A DNA stretch of 64,000 nucleotides from Antilocapra americana (GCA_007570785.1 ML664199.1:24255915-24319914); one strand, 5' to 3'. Counted from the first letter of the stretch, positions 29,901 through 37,814 are shown. The notes: generated by a model not told the origin, from the letters alone. A program made the numbers and translations.

Positions 29901-32900
29901 AAACCAGAACCAACTTTCAGTCAATAAGAACATCATAAAGATAACAAAATAAAAGAGGGAGAGAGAGGAGAGAAAGAAAAAAGGCTCAATGAAATACAAG
30001 ATGTTCCAGAAGTGAAGGAAATGTTTGTCAACTGGAAGAAAACTTCCAGAAAATCTATAGGCTATCAACAAGAATCACATGTAACCTCCAACAGTACACT
30101 GCAAATATGCAGCAATGCTCTCAAAATTGAGAAAAAAAAATTATTTCAAACCGAGATTTGACAACCCAACTAAAGATTAAGTAAAGACATTTTTTGTCAG
30201 TAGAAAGGGTTTAAAATGGGGGAAAGTAGATCAACAAAGCAAGGGTTAGGGGCACTGACCCTCTGCACAGTTGAAAATCTATGGATACTTAAGAGTCATC
30301 CCCCTGTACACACAGACAGACAGACACACAGACAGACACACACACTCCCTCCAGAACCCTGGCTCCTCCATATCTAAGCTTCCACATCCTCATATTCAGC
30401 TGTGGATCCCATAGCACTGCTCTATGTAGTCATTGAAAAAGACACAAAAATAACCTTCATGTAAGTGGATCTGTGCTGTTCAAACCCATGCTGTTTAACG
30501 AGCAACTGTAATATGTATATTACTCAGAAGTATGGCGTACAAATGTTTAAGGTAGAGTAACCAAGAGCTGTCAAGCTGCCTCTGAGGAGCAGGAAATTGG
30601 GGGTGTGGAGTAAAAAGTCAACTAGATAGAAAACTAAGAAAACTAAATAGAAGCCATCTGGGGGGAAAAAAATGAAGTTAAGTGAATTTTCAATAAAAGC
30701 AAAAGCAGGTGCTGGTTGTGTGTGCTGTCTTGTCCAACTCTGAGACCCCATGGATTGTAGCCCGCCAGGTTCCTCTGTCCATGGAATTCTCCAGGCAATA
30801 ATACTGGAGTGGGCTGCTTTTTCCTCCTCCAGAGGATCTTCCTGACTCAAGGATGGAACTTGCACCTCCTGCATTGGCAGGCGGATTCTTTACCAACTGT
30901 ACCACCTGTGAAGTCCTAACAAAATCAGAAGCAGGTGTAAAGGAGTAGAAAATGGCAAAACAAAAGATGAAGTAAAGAAATGAGTGGAAGACTGGGAAGA
31001 CATGACTACGGACCCATCACAGCACTTAGAATCTGGACAACCCAGAAAACTGGTCTTTTCCAACATGGCCAGTGTCTGCCCAACTGGGTACCGAGTACAT
31101 ACACCCTAATATTTTTATACTCTTCACAGCCACTGTCTCTGCTCCCTCCACCATCTCCCTCCCAACCTGTCCAAAGCACCATATTTTGTCATTATACCCA
31201 CAATTACAGATTTACTGTCATGTGTTCCGAAGTTTTTATTTTGTTGTTTCAGTTGCTAAGTCATGTCCAACTCTTTGGACCCCATGGACTGTAGCCCACC
31301 AGGCTTCTCTGTTCATGGAATTTCCCAGGAAATACTGGAATGGGTAGTCATTTCCTTCTCTATAGGATCTTCCCAACACAAGGATCAAGCTTGAGTTTCC
31401 TATACTGGCTAGTGGATTCTTTACCACTGATCTACCTGGGAAGCCAGGAAGACCTAATATACTCTCACCGAAGTCTAATTTAAAAGTTTCAGTTTATTTC
31501 TTGAGGCTAATCAGGATCCCAAGGGCACAGGACCGTCCTACTCTGAACACCCATCCCCGATTCCTGGAGATCCACCCCAGGACCACCTGAGAAGTAAGGC
31601 TTTATCAACTCTGCATCTGAGGCCTCCCCCAGTGTCTTGCTATTTTAGTGTGTGCGCTTAGTCGTTCAGTCTTGTCCAACACTTGGGACCCCAGAGACTA
31701 TAGCCTACCAAGCTCCTCTGTCCATGGGATTCTCCAGGCAAGAATACTGGAGTGGGTTGCCATTTCCTTCTCCAGGGGATCCTCTCAACAAAGGAATCAA
31801 ACCCTGGTCTCCTGCATTGCAGGCAGACTCTTTACTAAGTTACAAGTGAAGCCCCATGAAGCAACTGAAACAACAAAACAAAAACTTTGCTATTTTAGCA
31901 CCAGATCTTAAACAACTGAATCTGGGGATTCTTTTTACTCTCTGCTTCTCTAGAGTCCCACCTAGGACCTTGTCCTGAAGTGTCTCTCCAAGACACTGAC
32001 TATCAAAGTTTTCTCCTGATGTACAACAGCTTGTACAACTATGACTCCAATCATAGCAGAAGTGCTTCTCCTGAAGGAAGTGGAATCGGTCCCCCAGTGG
32101 CCATGCCCTAACCCTCTCTTCCTGCCACCAGAAGCCTTTCTTCCCCATCTATGCCCTTGAGATCCAGGTATCAGGCTGCTAAACTTCAGGGACCTACCTT
32201 TGGGTTGTCTCTCAGAATCTATGGTCCAACTATAGCTAGATAAAGGATGTTAACTCCTTGAATTATCATTTTAAACATTTCCATTATGATTAAAGCACTT
32301 GTTTTAGGTCTTTATCTGGGACCCAAATCTACTGCACTTGCTAATCAATATCCCACTGAAGCCCCCAGGTTCAAAAGTCAATGATTTCTCCTTGTCTGAA
32401 GAAAAGCATCTAATTATAATACTCTTATAAATGTAAAAGTGGTGTCAATAATAACCAATCCTTAAAGTTTTGTGCCCACTCTTCTTTATTGATGAAAAAG
32501 TTCCCTAGTTCAAAGAACATTCTAATTCCTGTCTAGACAGTGGTTTTTATGCTTTGGAGAGCCAGGGTCCCCACTAAAAATTTCTTAAAAGAGCTCAACT
32601 TGCTTTATAAGGAAAAAAAAAAAAGCCAACAAAACCGGCCACATCAGTTTCAGGGGCAGAAAACGTTTAATAAGCTTCTGTTTTTGACTCTGGTAGTTAA
32701 TTCGTATTCACAGCTATGTCAGCAGATGGAAGTTACAATCTCAAGGTTGGCACCTATTCCCCTCCTCCAGAGGCACAGGCTGTAACCCACTCCATACCCC
32801 TAAAAGAAACAAAAAAATCACACCCACTGCCAAAATCCTGCTGAGCTACCATGTGCCCCCGGAAAAGTATCTTCCATCTCCCCAGGTCCCAACAGCCATA

Positions 32901-33728
32901 GGGTTGTCGGGAGCACAGAGTAATATATGCCTAGTATGTGGTAACCAAGACACTATTACGGTGCCGTTACAATCCTGACTGTCCGCTGGTTCTGATTTTA
33001 ATTTCCTCTTACATCTTTATTCGCAGAGGCTCCGGCCCAGAACACCTGGAACGACTGTTCCTGTAACAGCCATATCTACTGAGAGCTTCCCACGGGCCAA
33101 GCACTGCCCTAAATGTTTATCATGGCCCATCCTAAAAACTATCGATACCCTAACTCCAACCTATTAATGAAATAAGCGGCAGTTGTCTCGAATCCCACAA
33201 GGCGTGCTTGGCGGAGCTGCGACTCAGCCCTGGGCAGCGACTCCGGGTCCGGCGCCCCCTCCACCCAACCCCTGGCATTAAGGTCCGCGGCATCCGCTGG
33301 GCACCCAACTCGCTGTCTACCCCGGAGATGGCAAAGTACCCTGAGAGGCGTCGTCGGAAGGCCAGCGAGTCTACCCCAAAAACAAGGCCCAAGAAAATTC
33401 AGAAACCCCGGACTCTGCTGAAAAAACAAAATGCCCAGAAAGCAGTTTCCAAAGCGGTGAGAGGCGGCGGGGCGGCTGCGCCTCGGCGTGGAGCCCAGGC
33501 CGCCCGAGAGCCGGGAACGAAGAGCAGGAAACGAAAGAGGAAGAAGAGAAACAGCGCCAACGTCTGCTCGTCGCCGGCCGGCCGGCCGCGCCTCAGCTGG
33601 AGCCATGGCGCCGCCGCCGCGGGCCCGCCCGGAGGCCGTGGCCCCGGCTCGCTCACCTCCCGGGGTGACGGGGCAGAGCCCTGCACCGAAGCGATATATC
33701 TCTCCACGTCGGCCTTGCTGCGCCTCAT
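92..33728 (-). CDS. RANBP2: RANBP2 (NUP358), N-terminal 899 codons in 19 exons, 3' part outside window
   Basis: RANBP2 is the large nucleoporin of the cytoplasmic filaments of the nuclear pore. It binds Ran-GTP, acts as a SUMO E3 ligase with RanGAP1/UBC9, and carries zinc fingers and a cyclophilin domain. Those later domains lie beyond this window. The 19 exons listed separately join with GT donors, AG acceptors and matching phases into 2697 coding bases with no stop or frameshift. They encode TPR repeats (about residues 26-128), the alpha-helical solenoid (to about 750), a short coiled-coil element (about 805-832) and the start of the low-complexity region. The identity rests on recognisable protein sequence across every exon and on the neighbour LIMS1. 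Residue numbering matches human numbering at Thr585, Thr653 and Ile656. The primate RGPD paralogues are excluded by lineage and synteny (inference). Confidence 0.97.
189..231. repeat. A22-C-A20 homopolymer tract at the RANBP2 exon 19 acceptor
   Basis: On the coding strand this is T20-G-T22, forming the whole polypyrimidine tract; the acceptor AG (188-187) follows directly. A competing CAG sits at 234-232. Confidence 0.95.
2700..3000 (+). repeat. MIR-like ancient SINE
   Basis: Contains 'cccactatgggttactgtaa', 'gcgccctggcacacagacaa' and 'cactgaatgtttactgcata', in the order expected for MIR, then a 'gaaaaactggctcaaagagc' block. RANBP2 intron 18. Confidence 0.5.
3441..3576 (-). CDS. RANBP2: RANBP2 exon 18, residues 823-868
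   Basis: 136 bp: KEMQELKLNSSSSGSPHRWP, then ENYGPDPVPDSYQGSQNFHG and APLT plus the first base of a valine codon. Low-complexity linker after the coiled coil. Donor GTGAGT. Confidence 0.95.
4162..4245 (-). CDS. RANBP2: RANBP2 exon 17, residues 795-822
   Basis: 84 bp, 28 codons: YSPKTPPQWAEDQNCLLKMI then CQQVEAIK. With the start of exon 18 it covers the short coiled coil reported as the NUP358 oligomerization element (about 805-832, literature knowledge). Donor GTAAAT. Confidence 0.95.
4339..4518 (-). CDS. RANBP2: RANBP2 exon 16, residues 735-794
   Basis: 180 bp: LPVTLESVKEMLNLVMQELD, then FSEGAPLHKNGSLRNADSEI and a Ser/Pro-rich end (SSPTKYSPSPNRSYK). The change from helix to a disordered linker is visible inside this exon. 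Donor GTAAGT. Confidence 0.96.
5353..5499 (-). CDS. RANBP2: RANBP2 exon 15, residues 686-734
   Basis: 147 bp: LFHRKAEDIDNDVLSSEEQE, ECKNYLRKTRDYLIKILDDC, DSNLSVVKK. It is the end of the helical N-terminal domain. Donor GTAAGT. Confidence 0.96.
5576..5713 (-). CDS. RANBP2: RANBP2 exon 14, residues 640-685
   Basis: 138 bp: ACEVGEYEDEAHITFAILDV, then VNGNIDDAMAAFESINNVVS and YWNLAL. Thr653 (ACA, 5674-5672) and Ile656 (ATA, 5665-5663), the other two reported ANE1 sites, are both wild type. Donor GTAAGT. Confidence 0.96.
5997..6158 (-). CDS. RANBP2: RANBP2 exon 13, residues 586-639
   Basis: 162 bp, 54 codons: GSGLNSFYDQREYIGRSVHY, then WKKVLPLLKMIKKKSSIPEP and DPLFRHFHSADIQ. Donor GTAACA, phase 0 on both sides. 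Confidence 0.96.
6755..6878 (-). CDS. RANBP2: RANBP2 exon 12, residues 544-585
   Basis: 124 bp encoding PGTSAKLRLLVQRDINTLRG and ending LLVHWAKCLQKT. The last codon is ACG (6757-6755), Thr585. This is the position of the recurrent human T585M change linked to acute necrotizing encephalopathy (ANE1). The wild-type residue is present. Confidence 0.96.
7040..7215 (-). CDS. RANBP2: RANBP2 exon 11, residues 486-544
   Basis: 176 bp starting VFLLGVIYTSHLQLK and continuing through QPLCLPLPVCKQLC to WWDAVCNLIHRKA and a split valine. The donor GTGTAAGT is read as GT|GTAAGT, which restores the frame into exon 12. A poly-A run follows it on the coding strand. Confidence 0.95.
7293..7474 (-). CDS. RANBP2: RANBP2 exon 10, residues 425-485
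   Basis: 182 bp encoding AIRAHNGSLQHLTWLGLQWN and WLKQLFHHLPQETSRLETNA, ending ICILDLE. Phase 0 donor GTAAGC. This is the helical domain near the leucine-rich middle of the solenoid. Confidence 0.96.
7790..8135 (+). repeat. Old L1M fragment
   Basis: The run 'ggtaatacggcaatttgcaa ... cccagtaactgtatttttag' resembles the old L1 block 'tttgacccagcaattccact'. Strongly diverged. RANBP2 intron 9. Confidence 0.45.
8372..8581 (-). CDS. RANBP2: RANBP2 exon 9, residues 355-425
   Basis: 210 bp beginning GHMLLNLSHDKQDFLKEVVE, continuing FANRSGQSALYDALFSRQ, and ending DELARYDV plus a split glycine. An acidic segment with EPDPDE lies near the end. The donor is GTAAGT. Confidence 0.96.
8582..10287 (-). other. 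RANBP2: RANBP2 intron 8
   Basis: Holds the L1 relic at 9030-9395. The remaining AT-rich sequence has no gene or clear repeat. Confidence 0.7.
9030..9395 (+). repeat. L1 3' UTR relic
   Basis: 'gaacagagagagataaagag', 'ggtggctgcccaggactagt' and 'ctaaactgtacacttaaaat' are L1M 3' end blocks. RANBP2 intron 8, antisense. Confidence 0.65.
10288..10375 (-). CDS. RANBP2: RANBP2 exon 8, residues 326-355
   Basis: 88 bp encoding VPRPKTKLIKGEAGQSLLEM then MAYDRLSQS and the first base of a glycine codon. Acceptor TTAG, donor GTACTG, which departs from the GTRAGT consensus. Confidence 0.95.
10376..13159 (-). other. RANBP2: RANBP2 intron 7
   Basis: Contains an older L1-like stretch (about 10900-11400) and the L1 3' end at 11680-12090. 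The rest, including 12100-13150, is AT-rich with no supported feature. Confidence 0.65.
11680..12090 (+). repeat. L1 3' end with poly-A and (TA)n
   Basis: 'cacagatatagagaacagac', 'gggaacacatgtatacccat' and 'acctataca atattgtacat' are ruminant L1 3' UTR blocks. An A run and (TA)n at 11965-11998 sit inside. RANBP2 intron 7, antisense. Confidence 0.7.
13160..13352 (-). CDS. RANBP2: RANBP2 exon 7, residues 261-325
   Basis: 193 bp encoding FDSALQSVKSCAGGNEELSA through GHFYMHAGSLLLKMGQH to LAALCYLIAFQ. It is helical solenoid. The donor GTAATC is weaker than most in this gene. Confidence 0.96.
13353..14743 (-). other. RANBP2: RANBP2 intron 6
   Basis: Mostly AT-rich. A G5-C-G11 tract near 14138-14154 is followed by 200 bases of higher GC (to about 14360) with no recognisable gene. 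Confidence 0.65.
14744..14889 (-). CDS. RANBP2: RANBP2 exon 6, residues 213-261
   Basis: 146 bp. It starts EYLESSQCLESDKSNWRATS and ends RDAQESRELLE plus two bases of a serine codon completed by exon 7. The donor is GTGGGT. It belongs to the helical N-terminal domain. Confidence 0.96.
15214..15444 (-). CDS. RANBP2: RANBP2 exon 5, residues 136-212
   Basis: 231 bp (77 codons) beginning EQLLDCKGEDGWNKLFDLIQ and ending SSLEWNSCVVQTLK. It is part of the alpha-solenoid that follows the TPR repeats. CAG-type acceptor (ATAG) and GTAGGT donor, phase 0 on both sides. Confidence 0.96.
15500..16790. other. Unexplained C/CA-rich intronic block
   Basis: About 1.3 kb in RANBP2 intron 4, clearly richer in C and in tcc/cac words than its surroundings, with several overlapping plus-strand open frames of 70-103 codons. 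No codon bias, known protein or clear young repeat is visible. It may be an ancient L2/CR1- or ERV-derived piece. Confidence 0.35.
17390..17990 (+). repeat. Old L1 3' fragment
   Basis: 'gtaaatggttcagtggtgga' and 'gcaaaaaggaaggaacctat' echo the L1 3' end. Diverged, with a poly-A-like end near 17985. RANBP2 intron 4. Confidence 0.5.
18038..18170 (+). mobile_element. tRNA-Glu-type (CHR-like) SINE
   Basis: The phrases 'caatggttagggctcagcac' and 'gatttcaatccctggtcggg' match the A/B-box region of cetartiodactyl tRNA-Glu-derived SINEs. RANBP2 intron 4. Confidence 0.65.
18880..19032 (-). CDS. RANBP2: RANBP2 exon 4, residues 85-135
   Basis: 153 bp, exactly 51 codons, starting RSVELNPTQKDLVLKIAELL and ending AAKLFPGSPAIYKLK. 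It holds the end of TPR 2 and TPR 3. The donor is GTAAAA. A 164-bp tandem duplication lies in the intron just upstream in the transcript sense. Confidence 0.96.
19115..19438. repeat. Tandem duplication, two copies of about 160 bp
   Basis: Copy 1 is 19115-19278 (164 bp), copy 2 is 19279-19438 (160 bp). They differ by a 4-base deletion in the purine stretch and a few substitutions (such as ctctattt versus ctctgttt). They sit in RANBP2 intron 3, the first copy 83 bp upstream of exon 4 in the transcript sense. Confidence 0.95.
19661..19772 (-). CDS. RANBP2: RANBP2 exon 3, residues 47-84
   Basis: 112 bp that complete the split lysine and continue YISTYINVQERDPKAHRFLG, then LLYEVEENIEKAVECYK. This covers TPR 1 and TPR 2. 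The acceptor is ACAG and the donor is GTAAAC, phase 0. Confidence 0.96.
19957..20126. repeat. Degenerate minisatellite, core gacagcacctagacacaca
   Basis: Six units begin at 19957, 19991, 20013, 20045, 20069 and 20094, spaced 22 to 34 bases. Each has a CAGCACC core followed by a variable CA-rich spacer and (g/c)tc. RANBP2 intron 2. Confidence 0.85.
21067..21134 (-). CDS. RANBP2: RANBP2 exon 2, residues 25-47
   Basis: 68 bp, CAG acceptor and GTAAGT donor. It encodes KSMKGFYFAKLYYEAKEYDL and leaves a split lysine codon. This is the first helix pair of TPR 1. The preceding intron is 12.5 kb, the longest seen here. Confidence 0.96.
21255..21340 (+). mobile_element. Bov-tA 3' fragment
   Basis: Only the 3' part is present, 'gagcctgatgggctacagtt' through 'gactgagcacacaagcaacc'. 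Truncated relic near the 3' end of RANBP2 intron 1, just upstream of exon 2 in the transcript sense. Confidence 0.7.
24385..26552 (+). repeat. L1 LINE fragment (3' half of ORF2 and 3' end)
   Basis: Degenerate L1 ORF2 sequence, with phrases such as the 'cccaggaatgcaaggtt' segment near 24425, then RT C-terminal remnants and the typical L1 end to about 26550. Frames are broken by many stops. It lies antisense in RANBP2 intron 1 and is interrupted by a SINE at 24666-24894. Confidence 0.75.
24653..24907 (+). mobile_element. Bov-tA SINE inserted in the L1, with target-site duplication
   Basis: Full tRNA-derived ruminant SINE. The flanks aacatcatgctca (24653-24665) and aacaccacactca (24895-24907) are a diverged 13-bp target-site duplication. 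The L1 sequence resumes directly after it, so the SINE is younger than the L1. Confidence 0.85.
27155..27350 (+). mobile_element. Nested 3'-only BovB fragment
   Basis: About 190 bases of the BovB 3' end (tgatgctgggaaagattgag ... gactgagcgactgaactgaa) followed by an A-rich tail. It splits a BovB stretch that is contiguous in copy 2 (near 36280-36300). Short A-rich/atctt repeats flank it and look like a target-site duplication. Confidence 0.75.
28502..28821 (-). mobile_element. Bov-A2-like dimeric SINE inside BovB copy 1
   Basis: Two successive antisense units, each with the 'ttctccag...ggattctttaccarctga' end, lie between BovB bases that are adjacent in copy 2 (around 37409). The tandem structure is typical of Bov-A2. 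Confidence 0.75.
29078..29290 (+). mobile_element. Bov-tA SINE
   Basis: Complete plus-strand element from 'ggtggctcagatggtaaaggatctg' to 'tgactgagtgactaagcacagcaca', abutting the broken end of BovB copy 1. Confidence 0.85.
29380..29525 (+). repeat. MIR-like ancient SINE
   Basis: 'ctcctcattttacagggaac', 'gtcttgttgaagtatacaca' and 'aatccagttcccccaatgct' fit the MIR core and end. RANBP2 intron 1. Confidence 0.55.
30705..30922 (-). mobile_element. Bov-tA SINE
   Basis: Antisense element with 'ccatggattgtagcccgcca', 'aatactggagtgggctgc' and the tRNA-derived end near 30900. In RANBP2 intron 1, so on the RANBP2 sense strand. Confidence 0.85.
31238..31447 (-). mobile_element. Bov-tA SINE
   Basis: Antisense copy with the usual 'ccatggactgtagcccacca' and 'ggattctttaccactgatct' blocks, moderately diverged. 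Confidence 0.85.
31650..31856 (-). mobile_element. Bov-tA SINE
   Basis: Third antisense copy within 1.2 kb, beginning 'tgtgcgcttagtcgttcagt' and ending at about 31856. The cluster of three same-orientation SINEs is unremarkable for a ruminant intron. Confidence 0.85.
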
Positions 33729-34110
33729 CGTGCCGCCGACTGGGCTCCGGGTAACGAACGCCAGCGCCGAGGCCGCAGCGGCCGCCGTCGTCTCGGGAGC
33801 GCGCCGCCCGAAGGTCCGTGACGCAGCGCCGTCGCCGCCGAGAGGGCGACGCGCCTGCGTGGGTGCGTGCATGCGTGAGGGTTGCGTCAATCCAGTGCGC
33901 CGCGCAGGCCCGCGGGCGCCGGCGTGAGGAGCTGACTGCGCTTGCGCAGCGCGGGATGCGAAACTCGCGGAGTGTGTGACGCGGTTGAAAGTGCGTAAAG
34001 ATGACACGGACCGGTAGCAGCTGCTTCCGGAAATAACTCGCCTTCAGGCTCTAGAGTCGGACAGGCTGTTCCCGGTGTTGACGTCACGCCGCGGCGCCAG
34101 TCGGCTGCAT
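33170..34110 (-). promoter_or_regulatory. RANBP2: RANBP2 CpG-island promoter and 5' UTR
   Basis: A sharp rise in GC and CpG density surrounds exon 1 in an otherwise AT-rich region. Upstream of the ATG are a perfect CRE palindrome TGACGTCA (34079-34086), an ETS/ELK-type TTCCGGAA (34025-34032) and an NRF-1-like TGCGCTTGCGCA (33937-33948). No TATA box is obvious. This fits a broadly expressed housekeeping promoter. The exact start site cannot be seen; I infer it lies roughly 50-400 bases upstream of the ATG. Confidence 0.75.
33657..33728 (-). CDS. RANBP2: RANBP2 exon 1 (coding part), residues 1-24
   Basis: The start codon is ATG at 33728-33726 in the context CACGATGA, with A at -3. The exon opens MRRSKADVERYIASVQGS, which is the conserved RANBP2 N-terminus, and ends in phase 0 at a GTGAGC donor (33656-33651). 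It sits in the CpG island. The frame stays open upstream of this ATG for many codons, so this start was chosen from family conservation, not from an upstream stop. Confidence 0.95.
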
Positions 34111-35439
34111 CTAAGCGCTCTTTTGGAATTTGAATTTTTCGGGCGTAGTTTTAAGAAAGGTTGTAGAAAATGTTTTCAGTAGTGGAAAGATCACATCCTG
34201 TGTATACAGGGAGTTCAGGATTTATGGTTATGGATACTTTTTATCCTTTTAAAATGGTTTTTTTCAACAGTTAGAACTAATCTGCCCTCTTACAGGCTAT
34301 CCTTTTTGATTTTTCCATTTTTCCAAATTTTCTACAGTGAGCAATTATTTCCTTTATATAGAGGGAAACCAGCATGGAGTGTTTTTTTTTTTTTTTTCAG
34401 GTTTGTTGGATGTGAATAACGGTGGCTGGCCTGGGAGGGGACTTGATCCAGGCCCCAGCTAATGTTAGCTAATGTAAGGGATGGCGAGGGGCGAGTCCCT
34501 CAGCTGGTTTTCTTGGTAAATAGTGAGCCAACAGGAGGTCAAGTCGTCTCTAATTGGTAGTATCCCTTTCCCCAAGGGAGCGAGCCTGCCCCTATGTACT
34601 GCTACACACCTGGGGATGTTGCTCCAGGACCTCACTTCAGATGGATAAGCTCCTGTCGCTGACTCTTGAGCTTTTAGTCTTGAACCTGGGCAAGGCCTGT
34701 GGCCTGCAGCTCAACATCACATGTAATGACTTATTCTCCCAACAACTTAATGAAGGTACTGTTATTTGCTCTTATGCTCAGGTGGACAGGTAGGAAACGA
34801 AGGGCGTGAACGGTAAAGAAACCTTACCAAGCATACCTTGGCAAGCACATAAAATTACTACCTTAATCTGTTTTAGTTGATGGGATTCCCTAGTGGCTCG
34901 GATGGTAGAGCGTCTGCCTGCAATGAGTGAGACCTGGTTTCAATCCCCAGGTAGTTGAATATCCTGAAAAGGAGTAAGTGAAAGAGGAAAAGCACAGAGG
35001 GACTTGAGATGAAAAAAAAACCTTGATTTTGATCAGCAATGGATGCCTTTGATCGATGCTGGGTGCCTGTCAACTCAATTAATTCAGAAGTTTCAGACTC
35101 AAGATTAATCAGGTAAAACTCTGGCTGGTAAAAAAAAAATGTCATAAGACAGGATGAGAAATTTTAAACATAGAGTTCTATGTGTCACTCTTGGCTTTCT
35201 CTCTCCCTCCCTAAGGAGCAGTGTGCATTACATGTTAACTGGACCTCTTCAAAGATGAGAGTGCCTGCTCCAAAGTAGAGGGCTTTTAACTTTCTTCTGA
35301 GCTAGCAATATAACTTCTTAAAAGAATACTGCTCCTTCCCACCTCTGCATGGGGTTGTGGTGACCTGCTCACCTGGGCTGAGTTTCCTCCTTTGACTCTA
35401 TGCAAAATGTCAGTAAGTCGTTTTGATTTACGATCCTTT
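34111..35439. other. Intergenic, upstream of RANBP2
   Basis: A T-run at 34381-34397, a Bov-tA head at 34880 and otherwise unique sequence. The 79-codon frame at 34554-34793 has no recognisable homologue and looks incidental. Confidence 0.6.
34880..34960 (+). mobile_element. Bov-tA 5' fragment
   Basis: The tRNA-related head 'gggattccctagtggctcgg' to 'cctggtttcaatccccaggt' is present without the 3' half. Intergenic. Confidence 0.65.
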
Positions 35440-37814
35440 GTCTTGAAAATATGGAATGCAAAAGTAGGAAGTCAAGAGATAACTGGAGTAACAGGCAGAT
35501 TTGGCTTTGGAGTACAGAATGGAGCAGGGCAAAGGCTAATAGTTTCACCAAGCGAATGCTCTGGTCATAGCAAACACCCTTTTCCAACACCACAAGAGAT
35601 TACACACGGACATTAATAGATGGTCAACACTGAAATCAGATTGATTATATACTTTGAAGCCAAAGATGGAGAAGCTCTATACAGTCAGCAGAAACAAGAC
35701 TGGGAGCTGACTGTGGCTCAGATCATGAACTACTTATTGCCAAATTCAGACTAAACTGAAGAAAGTAGGGAAAACCACTAGACCATTCAGGTATGACCTA
35801 AATCAAATTCCTTATGATTATACAGTGAAGTGAGAAATAGATTTAAGGGACTAGATCTGATGGACCAAGTGCCTGATGAACTATGGACGGAGGTTCGTGA
35901 CATTGTACAGGAGACAGGGATCAAGACCATCCCCCAGAAAAAGAAATGGAAAAAAGCAAAATGGCTGTCTGAGGAGGCCTTACAAATAGCCAAGAAAAGA
36001 AGAGAAGCGAAAAGCAAAGGATAAAAGGAAAGATATACCCATTTGAATGCAGAGTTCCAAAGAATAGCAAGGAGAGATAAGAAAGCCTTCCTTAGAGATC
36101 AATGCAAAGAAATAGAGGAAAACAACAGAATGAGAAAGACTAGAGATCCTTCAAGAAAATTAAAAGATACAAAGGGAACATTTCATGCAAAGATGGGATC
36201 GATAAAGGACAGAAATGGGATGGACCTAGCAGAAGCACAAGATATTAAGAAGAGGTGGCAAGAATACACAGAAGAACTGTACAAAAAGATCTTCATGACC
36301 CAGATAACCACGATGGTGTGATCACTCACCTAGAACCAGACATCCTGGAATGTGAAGTCAAGTGGACCTTAGGAAGCATCACTATGATCAAAGCTAGTGG
36401 AGGTGATAGAATCCCAGTTGAGCTATTTCAAATCCTAAAATATGATGTTGTGAAAGTGCTGCACTCAATATGCCAGCAAACTTGGAAAACTCAGCAATGG
36501 CCACAAGCCTGGAAAAGGTCAGTTTTCATTACAATCCCGAAGAAAGGCAGTGCCAAAGAATGATCAAACTACCACACAGTTGCACTCATCTCACACGCTA
36601 GTAAAGTAATGCTCAAAACTCTCCAAGCCAGGCTTCAACAACACATGAACCGTGAACTTCCAGATGTTCAAACTGGATTTAGAAAAGTCAGAGGAACCAG
36701 AGATCAAATTGCCAACATCTGCTGAATCATCAAAAATGCAAGTGAGTTCCAGAAAAACATCTATTTCTGTTCTATTGAAAATGCAGATCACAATAAAATG
36801 GATAATTCTTCAAGAGATGGGAATACCAGACCACCTGACCTGCCTCTTGAGAAACCTGTATGCAGGTCAGGAAGCAACAGTTAGAACTGGACATGGGACA
36901 GCAGACTGGTTGCAAATAGCAAAAGGAGTACGTCAAGGCTGTATGTATGTCACCCTGCTTATTTAACTTACATGCGGAGTACATCATGAGAAACACTGAG
37001 CTGGAAGAAGCACAAGCTGGAATCAAGTTTGCCGTGAAGAAATTTCAATAACCTTGGATATGCAGATACCACCACCCTTGTGGCAGAAAGTGAAGAACTA
37101 AGGAGCCTCTTGATGAAAGTGAAAGAGGAGAGTGAAAAATTTGGCTTAAAGCTCAACATTCAGAAAACTAAGGTCATGGCATCTGGTCCCATCACTTCAT
37201 AGGAAATAGATAGGGAAACTGACATACTTTATTTTCTTGGGCTCCAAAATCACTGCAGATGACCGCAGCCATGAAATTAAAAAATACTCCTTGGACGAAA
37301 AGTTATGACCAACCTAGACAGCATATTAAAAAGCAGAGACGTTACTTTGCCAACAAAGGTCCATCTAGTCAAAGCTATGCTGTTTCCAGTAGTCATGTAT
37401 GGATGTGAGAGTTGGACTATAAGGAAAGCTGAGCGCCGAAGAATTGATGCTTTTGAACTGTGGTGTTGGAGAAGACTCTTGAGAATCCCTTGGACTGCAA
37501 AGAGTTCCAACCAGTCCATCCTAAAGGAAATCAGTCCTCAATATTCATTGGAAGGACTAATGTTGAAGCTGAACTCCAATACTTTGGCCTCCTGATGCAA
37601 AGAGCTGAGTCATTTGAAAAGATCCTGATGCTGGGAAAGGACTGAAGGTGGGAGAAGGGGACGACAGAGGGTGAGATGGTTGGATGGCATCACTGACTTA
37701 ATGGATATGAGTCTGAGTAAGCTCCGGGAGTTGGTGATGGACAGGGAGGCCTGGTGTGCTGCAGTCCATGGGGTCGCAGAGTCAGACACGACTGAGCGAC
37801 TGAACTGAACTGAA
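35440..37814 (+). mobile_element. BovB (RTE) LINE copy 2, 5'-truncated
   Basis: About 2.4 kb of BovB from the endonuclease region to the full 3' end at 'actgaactgaactgaa'. Several frameshifts and stops break the ORF (36024, 36321 and 36563). The RT active-site region near 37055 reads YADT in place of YADD. It lies between RANBP2 and LIMS1. Confidence 0.87.

Larger units (their letters stand above)
21135..33656 (-). other. RANBP2: RANBP2 intron 1
   Basis: 12.5 kb first intron carrying most of the mobile DNA of the gene: L1, BovB copy 1 and six SINEs or SINE fragments. Stretches 21350-24380, 29530-30700 and 31900-33000 show only unique AT-rich sequence and weak MIR/L2-like pieces (such as 21960-22090 and 33070-33190). 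Confidence 0.8.

Noticed and set aside
33208..33927. 239-codon plus-strand open frame over the CpG island
   Set aside because: It runs antisense through RANBP2 exon 1 and has Arg/Ala/Pro-rich low complexity typical of GC-rich islands, with no recognisable homology.
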